A stretch of 64,000 nucleotides of DNA from Siphonodentalium dalli (GCA_032622095.1 CP136061.1:63179127-63243126), one strand, 5' to 3'. Positions 43,100-55,054 are shown, counted from the first letter of the stretch. The notes: generated by a model from the letters alone, not told the origin. Made by a program: numbers and translations.

Positions 43100-44155
43100 C
43101 TGTTTTCCTGCATTTTTCAGGGCAGTGTTGGAGGTTCCTCTTCAAGAAGCCAAGGGTGGAGTTTGCCTACTTGGTGATGTTGGTTATGCGTACGTCCCAT
43201 TTGAGGTCGTTTGACAGTTGGATGCCGAGATAAGGATTGGTTGGTACTTCTGCCCATTGTGTAGAATTTCTGGGTTTTCTGTTGGATGCTCATTATGTAA
43301 CATTTGCTGGTGTTGAACCGCATCCCCCACTTCTTTGCCCATTCTTCCAGGTTATTCAGATCATTCTGTAGTTTGTTGTGGTCTTCGTATTTGTCAATAG
43401 GCCGATAGAGTAGGCAGTCGTCGGCGAAGAGTCAGACTTGCGATTTAATTGTGCTGGGAAGGTCGTTTATGTGGCACAGAAAAAGCAGAGGTCCTAATAC
43501 AGAGCCTTGGGGTACTCCTGACTGCACATCAACTTCGCTCGAGAACTCCCCTTCTAGCATGACTCTCATGGATCGTCTGGTTAAGAATGATGTTAGCCAT
43601 TTGTGTATTTGACCGTCGATGCCGTATGTTGTCAGTTTATGGAGGAGCTTGTTGTGGGGCACCGTATCGAATGCCTTTGAAAAGTCGAGTATGGCTACGT
43701 CGACCTGCTTTCCGTTGTCGTATTTTTGAAGTAGGTTGTGGAGTGTGACTGCCAGTTGTGTCTCGCATGAGTATCCTGTTCTGAAGCCATGGTTTAGTGA
43801 TGTTAGGATGTTATTCTCCTCAAGGCGTTTCATAATGTGGCGTCAGATTATATGTTCCAGAGCTTGAATATTAGTTTGAACGCTGGTGCTAGTTCCTTTG
43901 CGCATGATTTGAGTACCCGGTTATGCCGTCGGGTCCTGAGGCTTTGTTGGTATTGAGTCTGTGTAGGAGAGCTTCTATGCCTTTTATCTCCAGCTCGATG
44001 TTGCTGATGCTGTCATACTTCTTTTCCGGTGGTGTTATATCCGTCTGTTTCAGTGGTTCTTCCTTGGTGAACACGGATTGGAATTGTCGGATGAGTACTT
44101 CGGCTTTGCCTTTGGCGTCGTCTATTAGGGTTCCTCCATCTTTCAGAGGTGACAC
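43100..44155 (-). pseudogene. Non-LTR reverse transcriptase fragments
   Basis: 44155-43889 is the region before RT (LLHRLNTNKASGPDGI). 43833-43432 is RT fingers/palm with AILDFSKAFDTVPHNKLL and VQSGVPQGSVLGPLLFLCHI. The catalytic LFADDCLLYRP lies across the next frame near 43420, and 43323-43117 continues with RFNTSKCYIMS. The enzyme copies element RNA at a nicked chromosomal target. Frameshifts inactivate this copy. Confidence 0.85.
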
Positions 44156-44265
44156 TCCGATGTTATCGTGTCGTCGGGCCTTTATGTATTGCCAAAATGG
44201 TCTGGTGGTGTTGTTCTACAGCCCCTCGGTGATTTTGGTGTTGACAAATTCTCTTTCGGCTTTCC

Positions 44266-45341
44266 TTAGTTCCAGTTTACACTCTCGCTGTATCTGCCTG
44301 TAGTTTTCCCCATTTCCCTGATCTTTTCGCTGTTGTATATCCTTCTCTTTTTTCTCAGTAGACGCTTTGTGTGTTTGTTAACCCAGGGAGTATTGTGTTT
44401 AGGTTTGATCATCTTTGATGGTATGTGTTTGTCCATGATCTCCTGGATTCCGCCTTTCAGTGTGTCCCACATGGTGTTGACATCAGGATTCGTCAGTAGC
44501 CACTTCACCCGTTATGGCACCCCAATCCGCTTTCCCGTACATGTATATTTTGCGGGGAGGTGTGTCTTGGTAGTGTGCTTTCATGTCGAAGTCCGTCACT
44601 ACCATGGCATGGTCTGATATGCCTGGTATGTTGTTTGATGTCTTCGCCAGTGATGGATTTGAGGTGAAGACTAGGTCGTGGAGGTGCTTTTCTCTTGTCG
44701 GTTTGTCGTGGATCTGTGTTCGACCAGCTTTTGATGTAATATGGAGCAGGTCTTCTTGCACTTCCATCTCTGGTGCTGGTTTTGTTACCATCAGCCGTTT
44801 CCAATCCACGTTAGGGCAGTTGAAGTCGCCGCATAGGATGGTCTGTTTGTTGTCTCCAGCTGCCAGTTTGATCAACTTCTGTAGTTTGTTTATGCGTTTG
44901 TCCTCGTGATGGGGCATGTAGAAGGATCCGATCAGGATGTCTTTATTTGATCGTGCCTTTATCTTTACCCACATTATTTCGCAGTTGGTGATGAGTTGTG
45001 GCTGCTCCGTTGATATGAGGCTTTTGTGTGCCAAGACTCCTCACCCTACAGTTTCTGTCATTCCGATATACGTTGTAGTTTTCGGGGAAGATTTCACTTG
45101 ATCTGATGTGCCCGTCTGTTGGTTTTTTGTCTGGTTTCACTCCGTTCAGCCAAGATTCTGAACCGCAGATGATGTCCGGTTTTACATATTCTATGGTTGC
45201 TGCAAGTTCAGCCCTTTTATCCCTGATGCTCCCACAGTTGACAGTGAGGATTCTCAGGTTCCGTTTCGGTGGTAAATCGAAGGTGCTCGTATGATTTTTG
45301 CCTTGGTTCACCTGTGGCAGGGTTCTTGCAGCTATTTTCAT
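44266..45341 (-). pseudogene. APE-type endonuclease region of the non-LTR element
   Basis: 45341-44943: NLRILTVNCGSIRDKRAEL and DIICGSESWLNG hold the Asn and Glu of the endonuclease-exonuclease-phosphatase fold. 45034-44483: ILIGSFYMPH, ILCGDFNCPNVDW and PGISDHAMVVTDFD give the Asp/Asn and the catalytic S-D-H. A frameshift near 45035 splits them. 44508-44266 is the linker (NTPWVNKHTKRLLRKKRR). The enzyme nicks the target for reverse transcription. Confidence 0.85.
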
Positions 45342-46497
45342 ATGAAATTCAAGGAATATTCGGGGTCAAAATTCAAGGGTTTTCAAGGAGTTATATGCTA
45401 AAAATTCAAGGGTTTTCAAGAACCTGCGGGGCGGAAAGCCTGTAACCTGGAAAAAGTAGGGTGCTGTGTTAACAGTATTTATTCCACATGTGGGCATGAG
45501 ACACATTTATTCAATGGATAACAAACAACCATTGAATACATATTGTTGTATAAATCAAGAGGAACACAGGCCATAATGTTAACAATCCTCTTAGGTGATG
45601 CACATCTAATTACTGGTTATTCATTAGCCATAAATCACAGTAAAGGTAGTTTTAGTATCAATGGTAGTCAGTCATGGATTGAATTAAACTTATCCACACA
45701 AGGGTGTGAAATTAATACAAAACACAACTTGCATCATAAACTAAAATCTTTTATCAACTCTTTGAAGAAGGCACATATTCATAATTCACTCCAGCTCCGT
45801 GAAATATATCTTGCACTGCCCACAACTCATTCAATAAAGATTCTCGAATAGGATGCGTGTTGCATTCTGTCTCTATGTGATAGAGTCCCATGTTTAGAAA
45901 TGGTTCTGGTTGGAAAGTCATCAATACAAAAGCTACCATCTTCAATTACCATTACCATTGTTAATTTGAGCTACATAGTATAGATTTCATCAATAAAGTT
46001 ATTTTTGGGAAGAGAATAGGATTAACTACGGTTTAAGACCTGATTCTATTCTTGAAAAACAACTGATGGAAATAATGACCTGTCACCATGTACCTAATAA
46101 GTAATACCGACTTCGGATATGTTACATGCAATTTGATTTGTCAATAGCTGGAGGGGATAGTCATTGACCAATCATAATGAGCAAATTACTCGATCGATTG
46201 TTACTACTGTAGACAGTGTGAAATTCATAGCACGTAATAGCCACTATTTACATTCTATGTCAGTTGGTCAAAGGTCGTTAGGTCACTGTGTTCCGCATGT
46301 TTCTATACGAGTTGACATCGTGCGTTCGCATTGCGTTATAACCTGGTGTATACCTTCTATCGTGTGTTTGTATATTAGGTTCACATTCAAGGGTTTTCAA
46401 GGGCTGGTACTGGAATTCAAGGGTTTCAAGGGCCCTTGAACAATGATTTTTAAATTCAAGGGTATTCAAGGGTTTTCAAGGACCCGCGGGAACCCTG
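45318..46497. mobile_element. hAT-like non-autonomous element inside the non-LTR ORF
   Basis: Starts CAGGGTTCTTGCAG and ends CGCGGGAACCCTG. Both subterminal regions are loaded with the motif TTCAAGGGTTTTCAAGG or its halves: at least two on the left near 45375-45420 and five or more on the right, 46385-46485. The non-LTR protein is continuous when the element is removed (PAPRNDT to LPQVNQG). A clear 8-bp target duplication was not found. No transposase. 1180 bp. Confidence 0.7.
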
Positions 46498-46499
46498 TG

Positions 46500-46622
46500 T
46501 GTCGTTTCTGGGTGCTGGTGTGCTCGCCTTCACTGGGCCAAAGGTCGATGGTGACTCAACAGACTCGATGGCGGAGTTTAGCTGCTCGTAGATGTTTGAC
46601 GAGAGTTCGTAGCCATGGAAGG
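46500..46622 (-). pseudogene. Upstream coding fragment of the non-LTR element
   Basis: The minus-strand frame reads YELSSNIYEQLNSAIESVES and PSTFGPVKASTPAPRNDT without a stop, then meets the hAT-like element. It shows where the 5'-truncated element begins, next to the dispersed repeat. Confidence 0.65.
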
Positions 46623-46870
46623 TGAAAGGTTATCATCCGGAAACCACAAATCAGGTAAAATCTAAGTCGAAAAAGGGGCATAACTCAGTCAAAATCATGC
46701 GGACGAAACCCATATTCGAACTTGATCTGTAACATACAAAATTTGGTTCAGTTCACTCGATTCAATCTAAAGTTATCACCTGGACACCAAAAGCGGATGG
46801 ACGACAGACGGACGGCGGACCTATGACGGGCGGACAACCCATTTACATAATACGACCGTTTTTTTCAAAC
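46623..46870 (+). repeat. Dispersed 'ATCATCCGGAAACC' repeat with GGACG tail
   Basis: GTTATCATCCGGAAACC, GGGGCATAACTC, CCCATATTCGAACTTGATCT and then ACGGACGGCGGAC, ending AAACGGGCATATAATAA. It is the best-preserved copy of the family at 881-1045 and 6531-8060. Confidence 0.65.
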
Positions 46871-47020
46871 GGGCATATAATAACTATCTTTAAACCTGGA
46901 AATTCCATGCCTGAACCAAAGCAGGCCCAGCCAATGATGAGCGTTTATATTGACTGAGACTTGTTGAACAAAGAATCCATAGAAAAACAACTGATCAGTT
47001 ATATCTATTGTCATACTTAC

Positions 47021-47170
47021 TTAATTGACAACTGGCTGCATGATTGTAGTGAGATGGATTGCATGTGCAGTAGTAAGTGCTTACGATGCCATTCCGTTGA
47101 CAAATGGCATTGGTATCAGAGCACTGAGAAGACGCTTCACCAGATGAACAAACTGATCCTACAGCCACCT
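47021..47170 (-). CDS. Host gene exon: EGF-like module
   Basis: Acceptor CATTTCAG and donor GTAAGTATG bound a 150-bp exon (phase 1 to 1). It encodes VCSSGEASSQCSDTNAICQR and TYYCTCNPSHYNHAASCQL: six cysteines with C-x(n)-C-x5-C-x(n)-C-x-C-x(8-12)-C spacing, an EGF-like domain. Same strand, phase and size as the exons at 48104, 53129 and following. It is the EGF exon nearest the 29-kb intron that leads to the FN3 exon at 17618. Extracellular, probably adhesive or structural. Confidence 0.8.
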
Positions 47171-48103
47171 CTGAAATGAACATATTATACTTGAATATCC
47201 TTGTAAACATGCATAATGAAGTGGAGCCTCATACATCCCGATATTTAATGAGAAATTAATGAGTTTCAATGTGGTCATGGGATATTAGGTGTATGTAAAT
47301 ATAGAGAAATGAATGAGTTTCAACAATTTAACTGCAAGAAAAACTCAGCATACTTCATGGACAGCTGTATTTTTATTGTGGTCAAAATGAGAATTTTTTT
47401 TCCCCAATTTATAGTTTTATAAGTAAATGTATTCAAGGAATCCATTCCCTCAGGATCAAAACTCATTCAATTCACCCATTGCAAAAAGGAGATGGTCTTT
47501 AAAATACTTTCCAAGTTAGCACATGCTCAACAGGATATAGCACCCTGTGTTCATTATCCTATCTGGCGACTGAATATGCCAAATCCCAAAACAGTCAACT
47601 CTCGGTTCCCAAAGGGGAGGAGGGTCTGGGACTGTAATATAGAATACTTTACATTTACTTATAAAACTATGAATTGAGAAAAAAAATTCTCATTATTATA
47701 GCATAAATGATCGTATTCAATATTATGACAGGAATATTATCTGCATGATTACACAGTATGCCAATGGAGGTGGGATGACCAGAGAGTAGAGTAGATTATT
47801 TTCATTGGCACACTTTAAAATTACAATCGGCAATTAGCCGATGGTCGTTTTCAGATATTGGTTCATCGCTAATTATTACGTATAATCTTTGTTTGTAATG
47901 TGTAGTTCATTGTACCGTACATTGATGAAAACCTCAATGATGGAAAGCATCAGGAAAGATGGACTTCATGTACATGCTAAAAGACCTAAATGTAACTGAT
48001 ATCCCTAATGATTATAAAGTCTTGAGATGAAAGGATATTTTATAGTGAGTTTCTGAGTTTAGACGGGGATGATACACTTTAATCATACTTAACATAAACT
48101 TAC
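47171..48103. other. Intron containing a foldback element (47385-47696)
   Basis: 47385-47435 and 47640-47696 are inverted copies sharing AATGAGAATTTTTTTT, ATAGTTTTATAAGTAAATGT and a GTATTC word, about 50 bp each, with a ~200-bp centre. This is a hairpin-type MITE. The rest of the intron shows no exon. Confidence 0.6.
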
Positions 48104-48250
48104 GTTTACTGCACACATTACTCTTGTCCTCGTAGTATGTAGCAGTGCACCTACAGTGATAGGAGTTTGAACCACCAATACAAACTGCATTTCCATCGAT
48201 GCACTGGTGTTCAGTTTCCCCATAGGAGCATTCTCGATTAATGAGAACTT
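48104..48250 (-). CDS. Host gene exon: EGF-like module
   Basis: Acceptor AAATTGCAG and donor GTAAGTTTATG define 147 bp (49 codons, phase 1 to 1). It reads ECSYGETEHQCIDGNAVCIG and SNSYHCRCTATYYEDKSNVC, a six-cysteine EGF-like pattern. It sits between the EGF exons at 47021 and 48774, with ~0.5-0.9-kb introns. Confidence 0.82.
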
Positions 48251-48276
48251 CTGCAATTTAAAAAATAGAGCCTTAA

Positions 48277-48531
48277 CCCTTTCGTGATGGGAGCTGTGCT
48301 GGTGCAGCATTAAAGATCATGTGCTAGTGCATTCTCTTATATATGCGAGTATCCCATAGGGAGCCTTGCATATATAAGAGAATGCCAAGGCTTACATGGT
48401 CAAGGTAAATATTGTTAGGCCAATTTATTCTCTTATATATGCTTGGCTCCCTATGGGAGCCTCACATATATAAGGCAATGCATTGGCACAAGGTTTTCGC
48501 AAAATTTCAGGAATCTCCAATCATGGAAGGG
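48277..48531. mobile_element. TTAA-flanked MITE with two internal hairpins
   Basis: Ends CCCTTTCGTGATGGGAG and CTCCAATCATGGAAGGG are imperfect inverted repeats flanked by TTAA (48273-48276 and 48532-48535), as in 1701-1907. Inside are two hairpins built from CTCTTATATATGC / GCATATATAAGAG around CCCTATGGGAGCC. It lies in the intron just upstream of the exon ending at 48250. Confidence 0.65.
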
Positions 48532-48773
48532 TTAATTGTAATAGGTTTTAGGCCTGAGAATATTCCAAATTTTACCAAGATTATCTGGTTTTATATGCTT
48601 TGTTTGGGTTATGAAGTGTATTTCATTGTTAAAAGTTTAGGCTTTTCTCATCTGGTTGAAAGCTGGTTGAAAGCATCTCTCAAAAGAGAAATCACATGTG
48701 GACATGAAATCAAGTGACATTTATGTCAGATTCAGTAGAGTCTATGCTATGACTGCTTCATTAATTAACTCAC

Positions 48774-48896
48774 TTGGATTACATTTCTTCAGCGTTGTCT
48801 GATAGTGTGAGCTGTCACACTGGCATGTGGAGCTTATACACTGAGCATCATCTACACATCTGTCTTGACTGGTGCAAGACTCTCCCGCATTTTTAT
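48774..48896 (-). CDS. Host gene exon: short EGF-like/EB-type Cys module
   Basis: Acceptor TTTCTATAG and donor GTGAGTTAA bound 123 bp (phase 1 to 1). It encodes ESCTSQDRCVDDAQCISSTC and QCDSSHYQTTLKKC: six cysteines with compressed spacing, close to EGF-like or EB modules. Same gene by strand and phase. Confidence 0.75.
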
Positions 48897-49521
48897 CTAT
48901 AGAAATTTGGAAATATGTTTAGATTAACTAGAGATGAGACTGAGGATACCACCCCCCCCCCCCCCCCCCTCCAAGATATTGTTGTGAAAGATCATATACC
49001 TAATATGAATGGAATCGGTTGATGTTTGTTCAAGTTATTGCACTAACAGTAAACAAAATTGCTAAAAAATAGAAAAACTAAGGGCAGCAACTGGGTGGGG
49101 TATAATAAAGAGATAGTGTTATATATCAATATAGAACAAAGCAAATAGAGCATTGTCTGGTCATTTCATATTAAGCAAATTCGACTATATGCATATATAA
49201 TACATCATGCACAATTAAGTCTGAAATCATTTATTCATTTATGAATATAGCATGGCCTGGAGTTGACTATGCTGAGTTAATCAGGGGGTGATGTAATTCC
49301 TTTAGGAACTACATTCCTCCCGAGTACGACATTTAATTATTTATTTACTAACCAGTGAATACAAAAAGAGATGAAAAATAACAGAGCTGTAAATTGTTAC
49401 CAATTTCTCAACCGGAAGCAACTTTGCTAGTCAGACTACAATGTGGAAGTGATCTACTGGAATGTTTGTTATTGGGCAGGCTGGAATTATTGCTTGATAA
49501 AATCAGATACTTACACCGAAC
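48897..49521. other. Intron with an 18-base C run
   Basis: A run of about 18 C at 48952-48969 corresponds in position (just upstream of an EGF exon, minus orientation) to the G runs in the EGF array, though on the other strand. No exon. The last 8 bp (49514-49521) are the target duplication of the next element. Confidence 0.5.
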
Positions 49522-51130
49522 TAGGGCCCGACGAATCGGCAAATTCAACATCGAATCGAATCTCGAATCGAATCATGGTTATGATTCGAAATCGAATCGA
49601 ATCTCGAATCAAATCTATTGCCAACACTCGCGGCAGATTTGCGGTATATATTCCCAGATTCCGGATACCATATCCGTATTTAAGTATGCTTCAAAAGCGT
49701 CGGTACATGTATTGACAGAAAGTAAATATTATAATCAAATGTCAATATTAAAATTTTATGAAATACATGTCTATTTTGTTTGTTTATCGCCAAAAACTTC
49801 CTAAAAGAAACCATTTGTAGACATGCAGATTGCATCCACCACCTTGGATAGCTTGGTAAATCATGTGTCTACATGTATAGTCTATATCTTATATCATTAT
49901 TATGATGTGAATTCTATGTTTCCTGAATCTGACTTTCAATTAAGAATAAAAACAACAATGATTAAATGAAACAAATTATTTGTATTCAGAATAATAATAT
50001 GAACGTTTATAATTAAGTAAACTGTTACTGAGTGTCTGTTGCCCACTGTCATTATATATCCACTCATTTGAAATGAGATTATTATTATTATTATCCTCGA
50101 TGGGTGGTGGCGTATCTATAGGATGGGGAATGTTACCCGAGGGGAAAGATATTTGAGCCAGACACGAGGTTTGCCGAGTGTCTGGGTCAAACATATTGTC
50201 CCAAGGGTGAGATTTTACCATCCCATGTCACTCATGCACCCAGTATGATGTTTCTGCCCCTAAATCGCTCATGTCGTCATTCCAACATTATCAAAATGTT
50301 TGTGACAAAAACTAATAACTTGCAAAAACTTGGTCAAAAATACAAATTTGGTATGTAACAAAGGTATATATTTGAAAACAAACTAACTGATACAGCGTAT
50401 AGAGTTAATAAATATTTGAGTCTGTCAGAAGATTTAGATATTCGGATTCAAGGCAAAGATTCAAGTCCGCTCGTTAAATTCGAGCGAAGAAATATTTAAT
50501 GAGAAATTTAAGTTGCTATGACAACCTATAAATTTCAATTATCGAGTTAATTTTATGTTATACATTTGCAATACAATACAATTAATATCGACAGCAATCG
50601 TGTGGTTTGGTTATAGGTAACGCTTAGAATTGGGTCAAATCAGATGTATATATTTCCAGATGAAGTTGTTGTGTGTGGAATACCCAATTAGACATGCAAT
50701 TAACAAGCTGAAACTTACTACATGTACATTCATTTAATGTACGTCACACATATTTCAGTTCGATTACATTTAAACATTTTATTTGAAAAATGACACCTTC
50801 GATGTGTGCTGTCGTCAATCGAGTAAGCAAATGTGACAAGTCACGTGTCTCATGTGAGACAGACACCATGTGCTCATCCGAGGTAGGTAATTCCCCTTAG
50901 CTATCTCACATGACTTCATATAGGCGCGCTGGATTAGTGGGGCAACTTACCATACAAGTTGGACACGGCGGGTCGCGGATTATTGTTAACTATTTGGGGA
51001 AAATGCGGGCGATAAAGGACTTTTATACAACGATTCGAAATATCCCGAATCACACGATCGCTTTAGAATTGAATCAAATCAGGTAGTAAGATTCGAAATC
51101 GAATCGAATCTCGAAGCTTCGTCGGCCCTA
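49522..51130. mobile_element. 1609-bp hAT-like element with perfect 8-bp target duplication
   Basis: Ends TAGGGCCCGACGAA and TTCGTCGGCCCTA (one extra C on the left) are flanked by the perfect duplication CACCGAAC (49514-49521 and 51131-51138). Subterminal blocks at both ends repeat CGAATCGAATC and GATTCGAAATCGAATC. No transposase is recognised. The CGAATC-rich subterminal pattern is shared with the element in the EGF array (53702-54787), so the two are probably relatives. Confidence 0.88.
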
Positions 51131-51138
51131 CACCGAAC

Positions 51139-51538
51139 CAAACAACAATGTTCTGTCAATTGGAATAAAAGGTCACAGACCTCACAGCCACTTAAAAAGA
51201 AGTGCCTTAATTTTTAAGAACAAAGATGGAAAATTCTGGCAAACATTTAATTCCAACTTGATGACCTACATGTTCTCAAAGGTAAACCACATACCATATT
51301 AGATTCTTTTGAAGATTGCTCATTATCATTTAGACAAAGGAAAAATAATGATTGCTCATTATCATTTAGACAAAGGAAAAATTATGATTTCCATGTCGAA
51401 CAAAGGTGGATAAATCCATCAAAACTAATTTGACTTAATTGACCTGTGTTTTCTAAATGTAAACAATTTACCAAATATCTTCTGTTAGATATTGTCCATC
51501 CGAAAAACCCAAAAATTCATTATTTCCGAGTCAAAAAG
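51139..51538. other. Intron with a short tandem duplication
   Basis: ATTGCTCATTATCATTTAGA occurs twice (about 51316 and 51350) as a ~34-bp tandem repeat. No exon. Confidence 0.5.
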
Positions 51539-51720
51539 CAGGGTTTCCACCAGGCGAAAATAAATTAGTCTATATTTCAGATGTATTGGGGAAACAAATA
51601 ACACGACGGGGCAACCATGGTTCATCCTGTCGGAAGAACATTTCGGTATTTGTCACTGAAAAGTAGTCATTTTCTTGCACCTGGGATACTCACAAAGCAA
51701 TCCAAAGCTACATATGGCCA
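51539..51720 (+). repeat. Partial copy of the 9392-10437 element (left end)
   Basis: Begins CAGGGTTTCCACCAGG and shares GTATTGGGGAAACA, ACCATGGTTC, TGTCACTGAAAAGTAGTCAT and AAAGCTACA with 9392-9580. The right end is not found, so this copy is truncated or followed by another insertion. Confidence 0.7.
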
Positions 51721-53128
51721 TGTTTTTTTAATTATGTGGTTTACAGATTTTTTGGACAGTTTTTTAGTAGGGTCGGTCGGAATAATTTTTTTTTTTTAGG
51801 CATGTTAACTTTTCACTGCCGAAATGCAAACTACGGTTTTGCTCCGCTGTTCGTTTAATCTATCGCTGATAAATGACAGAACCCGTAGGTCTTATATAGC
51901 GGAAACACAATTTATTTACGTTAGGAACGATACTCAGAAATAGAAATAAAGACAAACATAAAATAAGTAATTATTGTCCGATTTTGAAAATTTAAACGCC
52001 AATATGCATGATATTAACACCAGAATGTCATGCCTGAACACGCTACATAAATTCAAGAAAACAATTTAATGAAGTATAAAATGAGTAGCCTGGTATGTTG
52101 TTATTCACTGGCCGTGGACCAGCCAATGGACAGCGGAGATTAAAAAAAAGTGCCGTCGGATTTTTGTTCGGCTGACTTCTGTCTCCAATGCAATGGAAGA
52201 AAAATATGTTGCAAAATGCAACATTATGCTAGTTTATCAACACGAATACGTTCACAAATGATATACTTGGTAACCTATAGCCTAAATTATGAGTTCACAA
52301 CACAATGTTACATGGAATAAACGAGATATACCAATATCTAAAACAAAATATTTCTCATAACAAATGAGCCCCGTGGAAGCTGGAAAATTATGTTACTATA
52401 TTTAGGACCCCATATCTCCGGTCGGGTTTTAATGGAGAGTAGTCCTCATGGGATATAAATGGAGCCAGCCGAGATTCATTCTCAGCAGGTTAGTGCATTT
52501 GCAGTATGGAAATCACCAAGGTTTTCCGATTTCCCTAACATCGTACGAACATTCACAAATTAGCAACAACTTCCGTGTTTGCTTTCCATTTATAACTGAG
52601 CATGTCAGCCTTTGTTTGACTTAAGCTGAATCATTTGTTCTGTATAATAGACATAATTTTATGATATAGACATCATATCTCAATGTAGGCCTACATGACC
52701 ATGGCTAACCTTGGTTAATTTAAGTTAACGGTAATGAAAATCCCATAACCGTCATGGTCACATGGCATATGCAAGGTCAAGCACAGAGCATAAATCTAGG
52801 CATATGGAAGCACATTTGTTCGTAATTTAAATTTAGAAGTCTACTGCGAGTTTCTTACATCGATATCATCTTAAACTGCAGGGGAACTATAGGTACACAT
52901 TTTCCCATGTTTTGCTGTTTGGTGACACATGCCAAAGGTTTTGAATCGAATCGAACCACCGTGGCAGTTTCGAATCGAGCCTAATCTCGAACTCTTCCCA
53001 GGTCCCTACCTCTGTTCCTCCAACAACCTGAATAATGTATAATGTTGTAATGTTGGACTAATGACCTCAGACTTTGTCAATGAAAAGCTAAGAAACATGA
53101 ATTTAATGCATAATACATATTAACTCAC

Positions 53129-53275
53129 GTAGTTCACAGCCGGAACCAAGCCTGTAGTACCCATCACTACACCGACATTTGTAGTAGTTAGATGAGTCTT
53201 GCTTACATCCAGTATTAGTTCCAGCACACTGGTCAGTGGGTCCACTATTGGTACAGTAAGCACCAAAGATTTTCT
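53129..53275 (-). CDS. Host gene exon: EGF-like module, array copy 1
   Basis: Acceptor TTTCTTCAG and donor CTAC|GTGAGTTAA give 147 bp, phase 1 to 1. It encodes YCTNSGPTDQCAGTNTGCKQ and SSNYYKCRCSDGYYRLGSGC, a six-cysteine EGF-like domain. The protein sequence is identical to copies 2 and 3. In the minus-strand transcript this is the last of the four array exons. Confidence 0.85.
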
Positions 53276-53476
53276 CTGAAGAAAGAATAGAGTTAGAATC
53301 ATCAATAAAATAAGATATATACCTAATTAACATAGACTAAATGGGTTAACATTTTCTATATATAAGATTACAACATCTAACTCAGAAGATATAGAATCCT
53401 TATGTTAAGAATAAATTTACCAAAATTGAATTCAACAGTTCAAATGGATTTTGCTATAGAGGTGATTGAATGAAAT

Positions 53477-53498
53477 GGGGGGGGGGGGGGGGGGGGGG
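53477..53498 (+). repeat. Poly-G run in array unit 1
   Basis: About 22 consecutive G, with ~24 and ~25 in units 2 and 3 (55256-55279 and 57037-57061). Unit 4 has only GGGGGTGGGAG at the same place (near 58805), so the run grew or was lost within the array. On the transcribed strand it is poly-C in the intron upstream of each exon. Confidence 0.85.
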
Positions 53499-53701
53499 TA
53501 AGAGAGCTGGGAACAAAATATTAAGCCTAGCCTTAATGCCTTAATTGCCCCTATTTGACTATAGTGGGCACATTTGAACAATCTGAATCCCAATCCCCTG
53601 ATGATCATCTCAAAGAAAGTTGAACCATATAGATCTCACAGTTCCAGAAAAAATACTGATAAATGCTACAAATACTGACTCATAACATATGGAACCCTGT
53701 T

Positions 53702-54787
53702 TAGGGACCTGTGAATCAGACATTTTAGGTCGAATCAAATCTCGAACCGAATCAGTGCTGCAGTTTTGAATCGAGCCGAATCTCGTATCATGATACCGGT
53801 AAACTAATAACGCACTAAAGTTTTACAAATAACATGAATCAATCAAGTTTACAGAGTGTATCCTTTTTATAAAATATGTACTTTACCCAACCCAACATTA
53901 CACGTCGGTCCGATTTCTGGTGCTAACATATATAGATAGGTTGACAAACGCGTCAAATAGTTTCATATACAGACATTAATATATACTACCGAAGGCCTTA
54001 TTCAAGTTCCAATCATAGACTGAAATCGGGTCCCGTTTATTTTTTTCAGCAGAAAACAATTACTAGTTATTACTAGTTTACTCTGGTTTACTCCTGATAC
54101 GATATGAATAAAAAGCGTTTATGTCGAAAAATAGGATATTATTACGGGTTCCGCGGGAGTATATTAAGTTTATTGATGTGCCGGTATCGGAGTTTTGTGT
54201 AACCGCTATGCATATTGTCCTATACATATATTATCACTGTAAACTCACTATCAAATTACGAATACATAATTTTAGTTACTCCGTACTATCAAATTAGAAT
54301 ACATAATTTTAGTTAGGTTCGAATGAGCCATGTTCGTTTAATCTAACGCAGATAAAACACAGAACCCGTAGTTCTTATATAGCGGAAACACGTTTTATTT
54401 ATGTTAGCAACGAGACTCAGAAATATTAAATAAAGACAAACATAAAATAAGTAATTATTGTCCGATTTTGAAAATGTAAACGCCAATATGCATGTTATTA
54501 AATAACACCAGAATGTCATGCCTGAACGTGCTACATAAATTCAAGAAAACAATTTAACGAAGTATAAAACAAGTAACCTGGTATGTTGTTATTCACTGGC
54601 CGTGGACCAGCCAATGAACAGCGGAGATAAAAAAACAGTGCAGACGGATTTTTGTTCGGTTGACTTCACTGCCTCCAATGCAATGGAAGAAAAACATTGC
54701 AAAATCTATGCCAAAGGTTTTGAAACGAATCGAACCACCGTGGCAGTTTCGAATCGAGCCTAATCTCGAACTCTTCCCAGGTCCCTA
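53702..54787. mobile_element. 1086-bp hAT-like element, array copy b
   Basis: Ends TAGGGACCTGTGAA and TTCCCAGGTCCCTA are inverted repeats with one mismatch. The flanks ACCCTGTT and CCTCTGTT (ACTCTGTT after copy d) look like a degenerate 8-bp target duplication. CGAATC-type subterminal motifs occur at both ends (TCGAATCAAATCTCGAACCG; GAATCGAACCACCGTGG). No transposase. It resembles the element at 49522-51130. Confidence 0.78.
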
Positions 54788-54907
54788 CCTCTGTTCCTCC
54801 AACAACCTGAATAATGTATAATGTTGTAATGTTGGACTAATGACCTCAGACTTTGTCAATGAAAAGCTAAGAAACATGAATTTAATGCATAATACATATT
54901 AACTCAC

Positions 54908-55054
54908 GTAGTTCACAGCCGGAACCAAGCCTGTAGTACCCATCACTACACCGACATTTGTAGTAGTTAGATGAGTCTTGCTTACATCCAGTATTAGTTC
55001 CAGCACACTGGTCAGTGGGTCCACTATTGGTACAGTAAGCACCAAAGATTTTCT
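54908..55054 (-). CDS. Host gene exon: EGF-like module, array copy 2
   Basis: Same splice sites, length, phase and protein as copy 1. The exon and its flanks match copy 3 without a visible substitution. Confidence 0.85.

Larger units (their letters stand above)
42808..46622 (-). mobile_element. Broken non-LTR retrotransposon (Jockey/CR1-like), split by a hAT-like element
   Basis: Minus strand: coding starts at about 46622 (YELSSNIYEQLNSAIESVES), is interrupted at 45318-46497 by another element, then resumes with an apurinic-type endonuclease, reverse transcriptase and a truncated C-terminus ending at an A-tract (T-run at 42808-42821 on plus). It has at least five frame breaks. A closely related copy at 62920-64000 extends further at the 3' end, so this one is 3'-truncated or internally primed. 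Confidence 0.85.

Noticed and set aside
45310-46505. 8-bp target duplication for the 45318-46497 element
   Set aside because: The flanks ACCTGTGG and TGTGTCGT do not match well; reported without a duplication.
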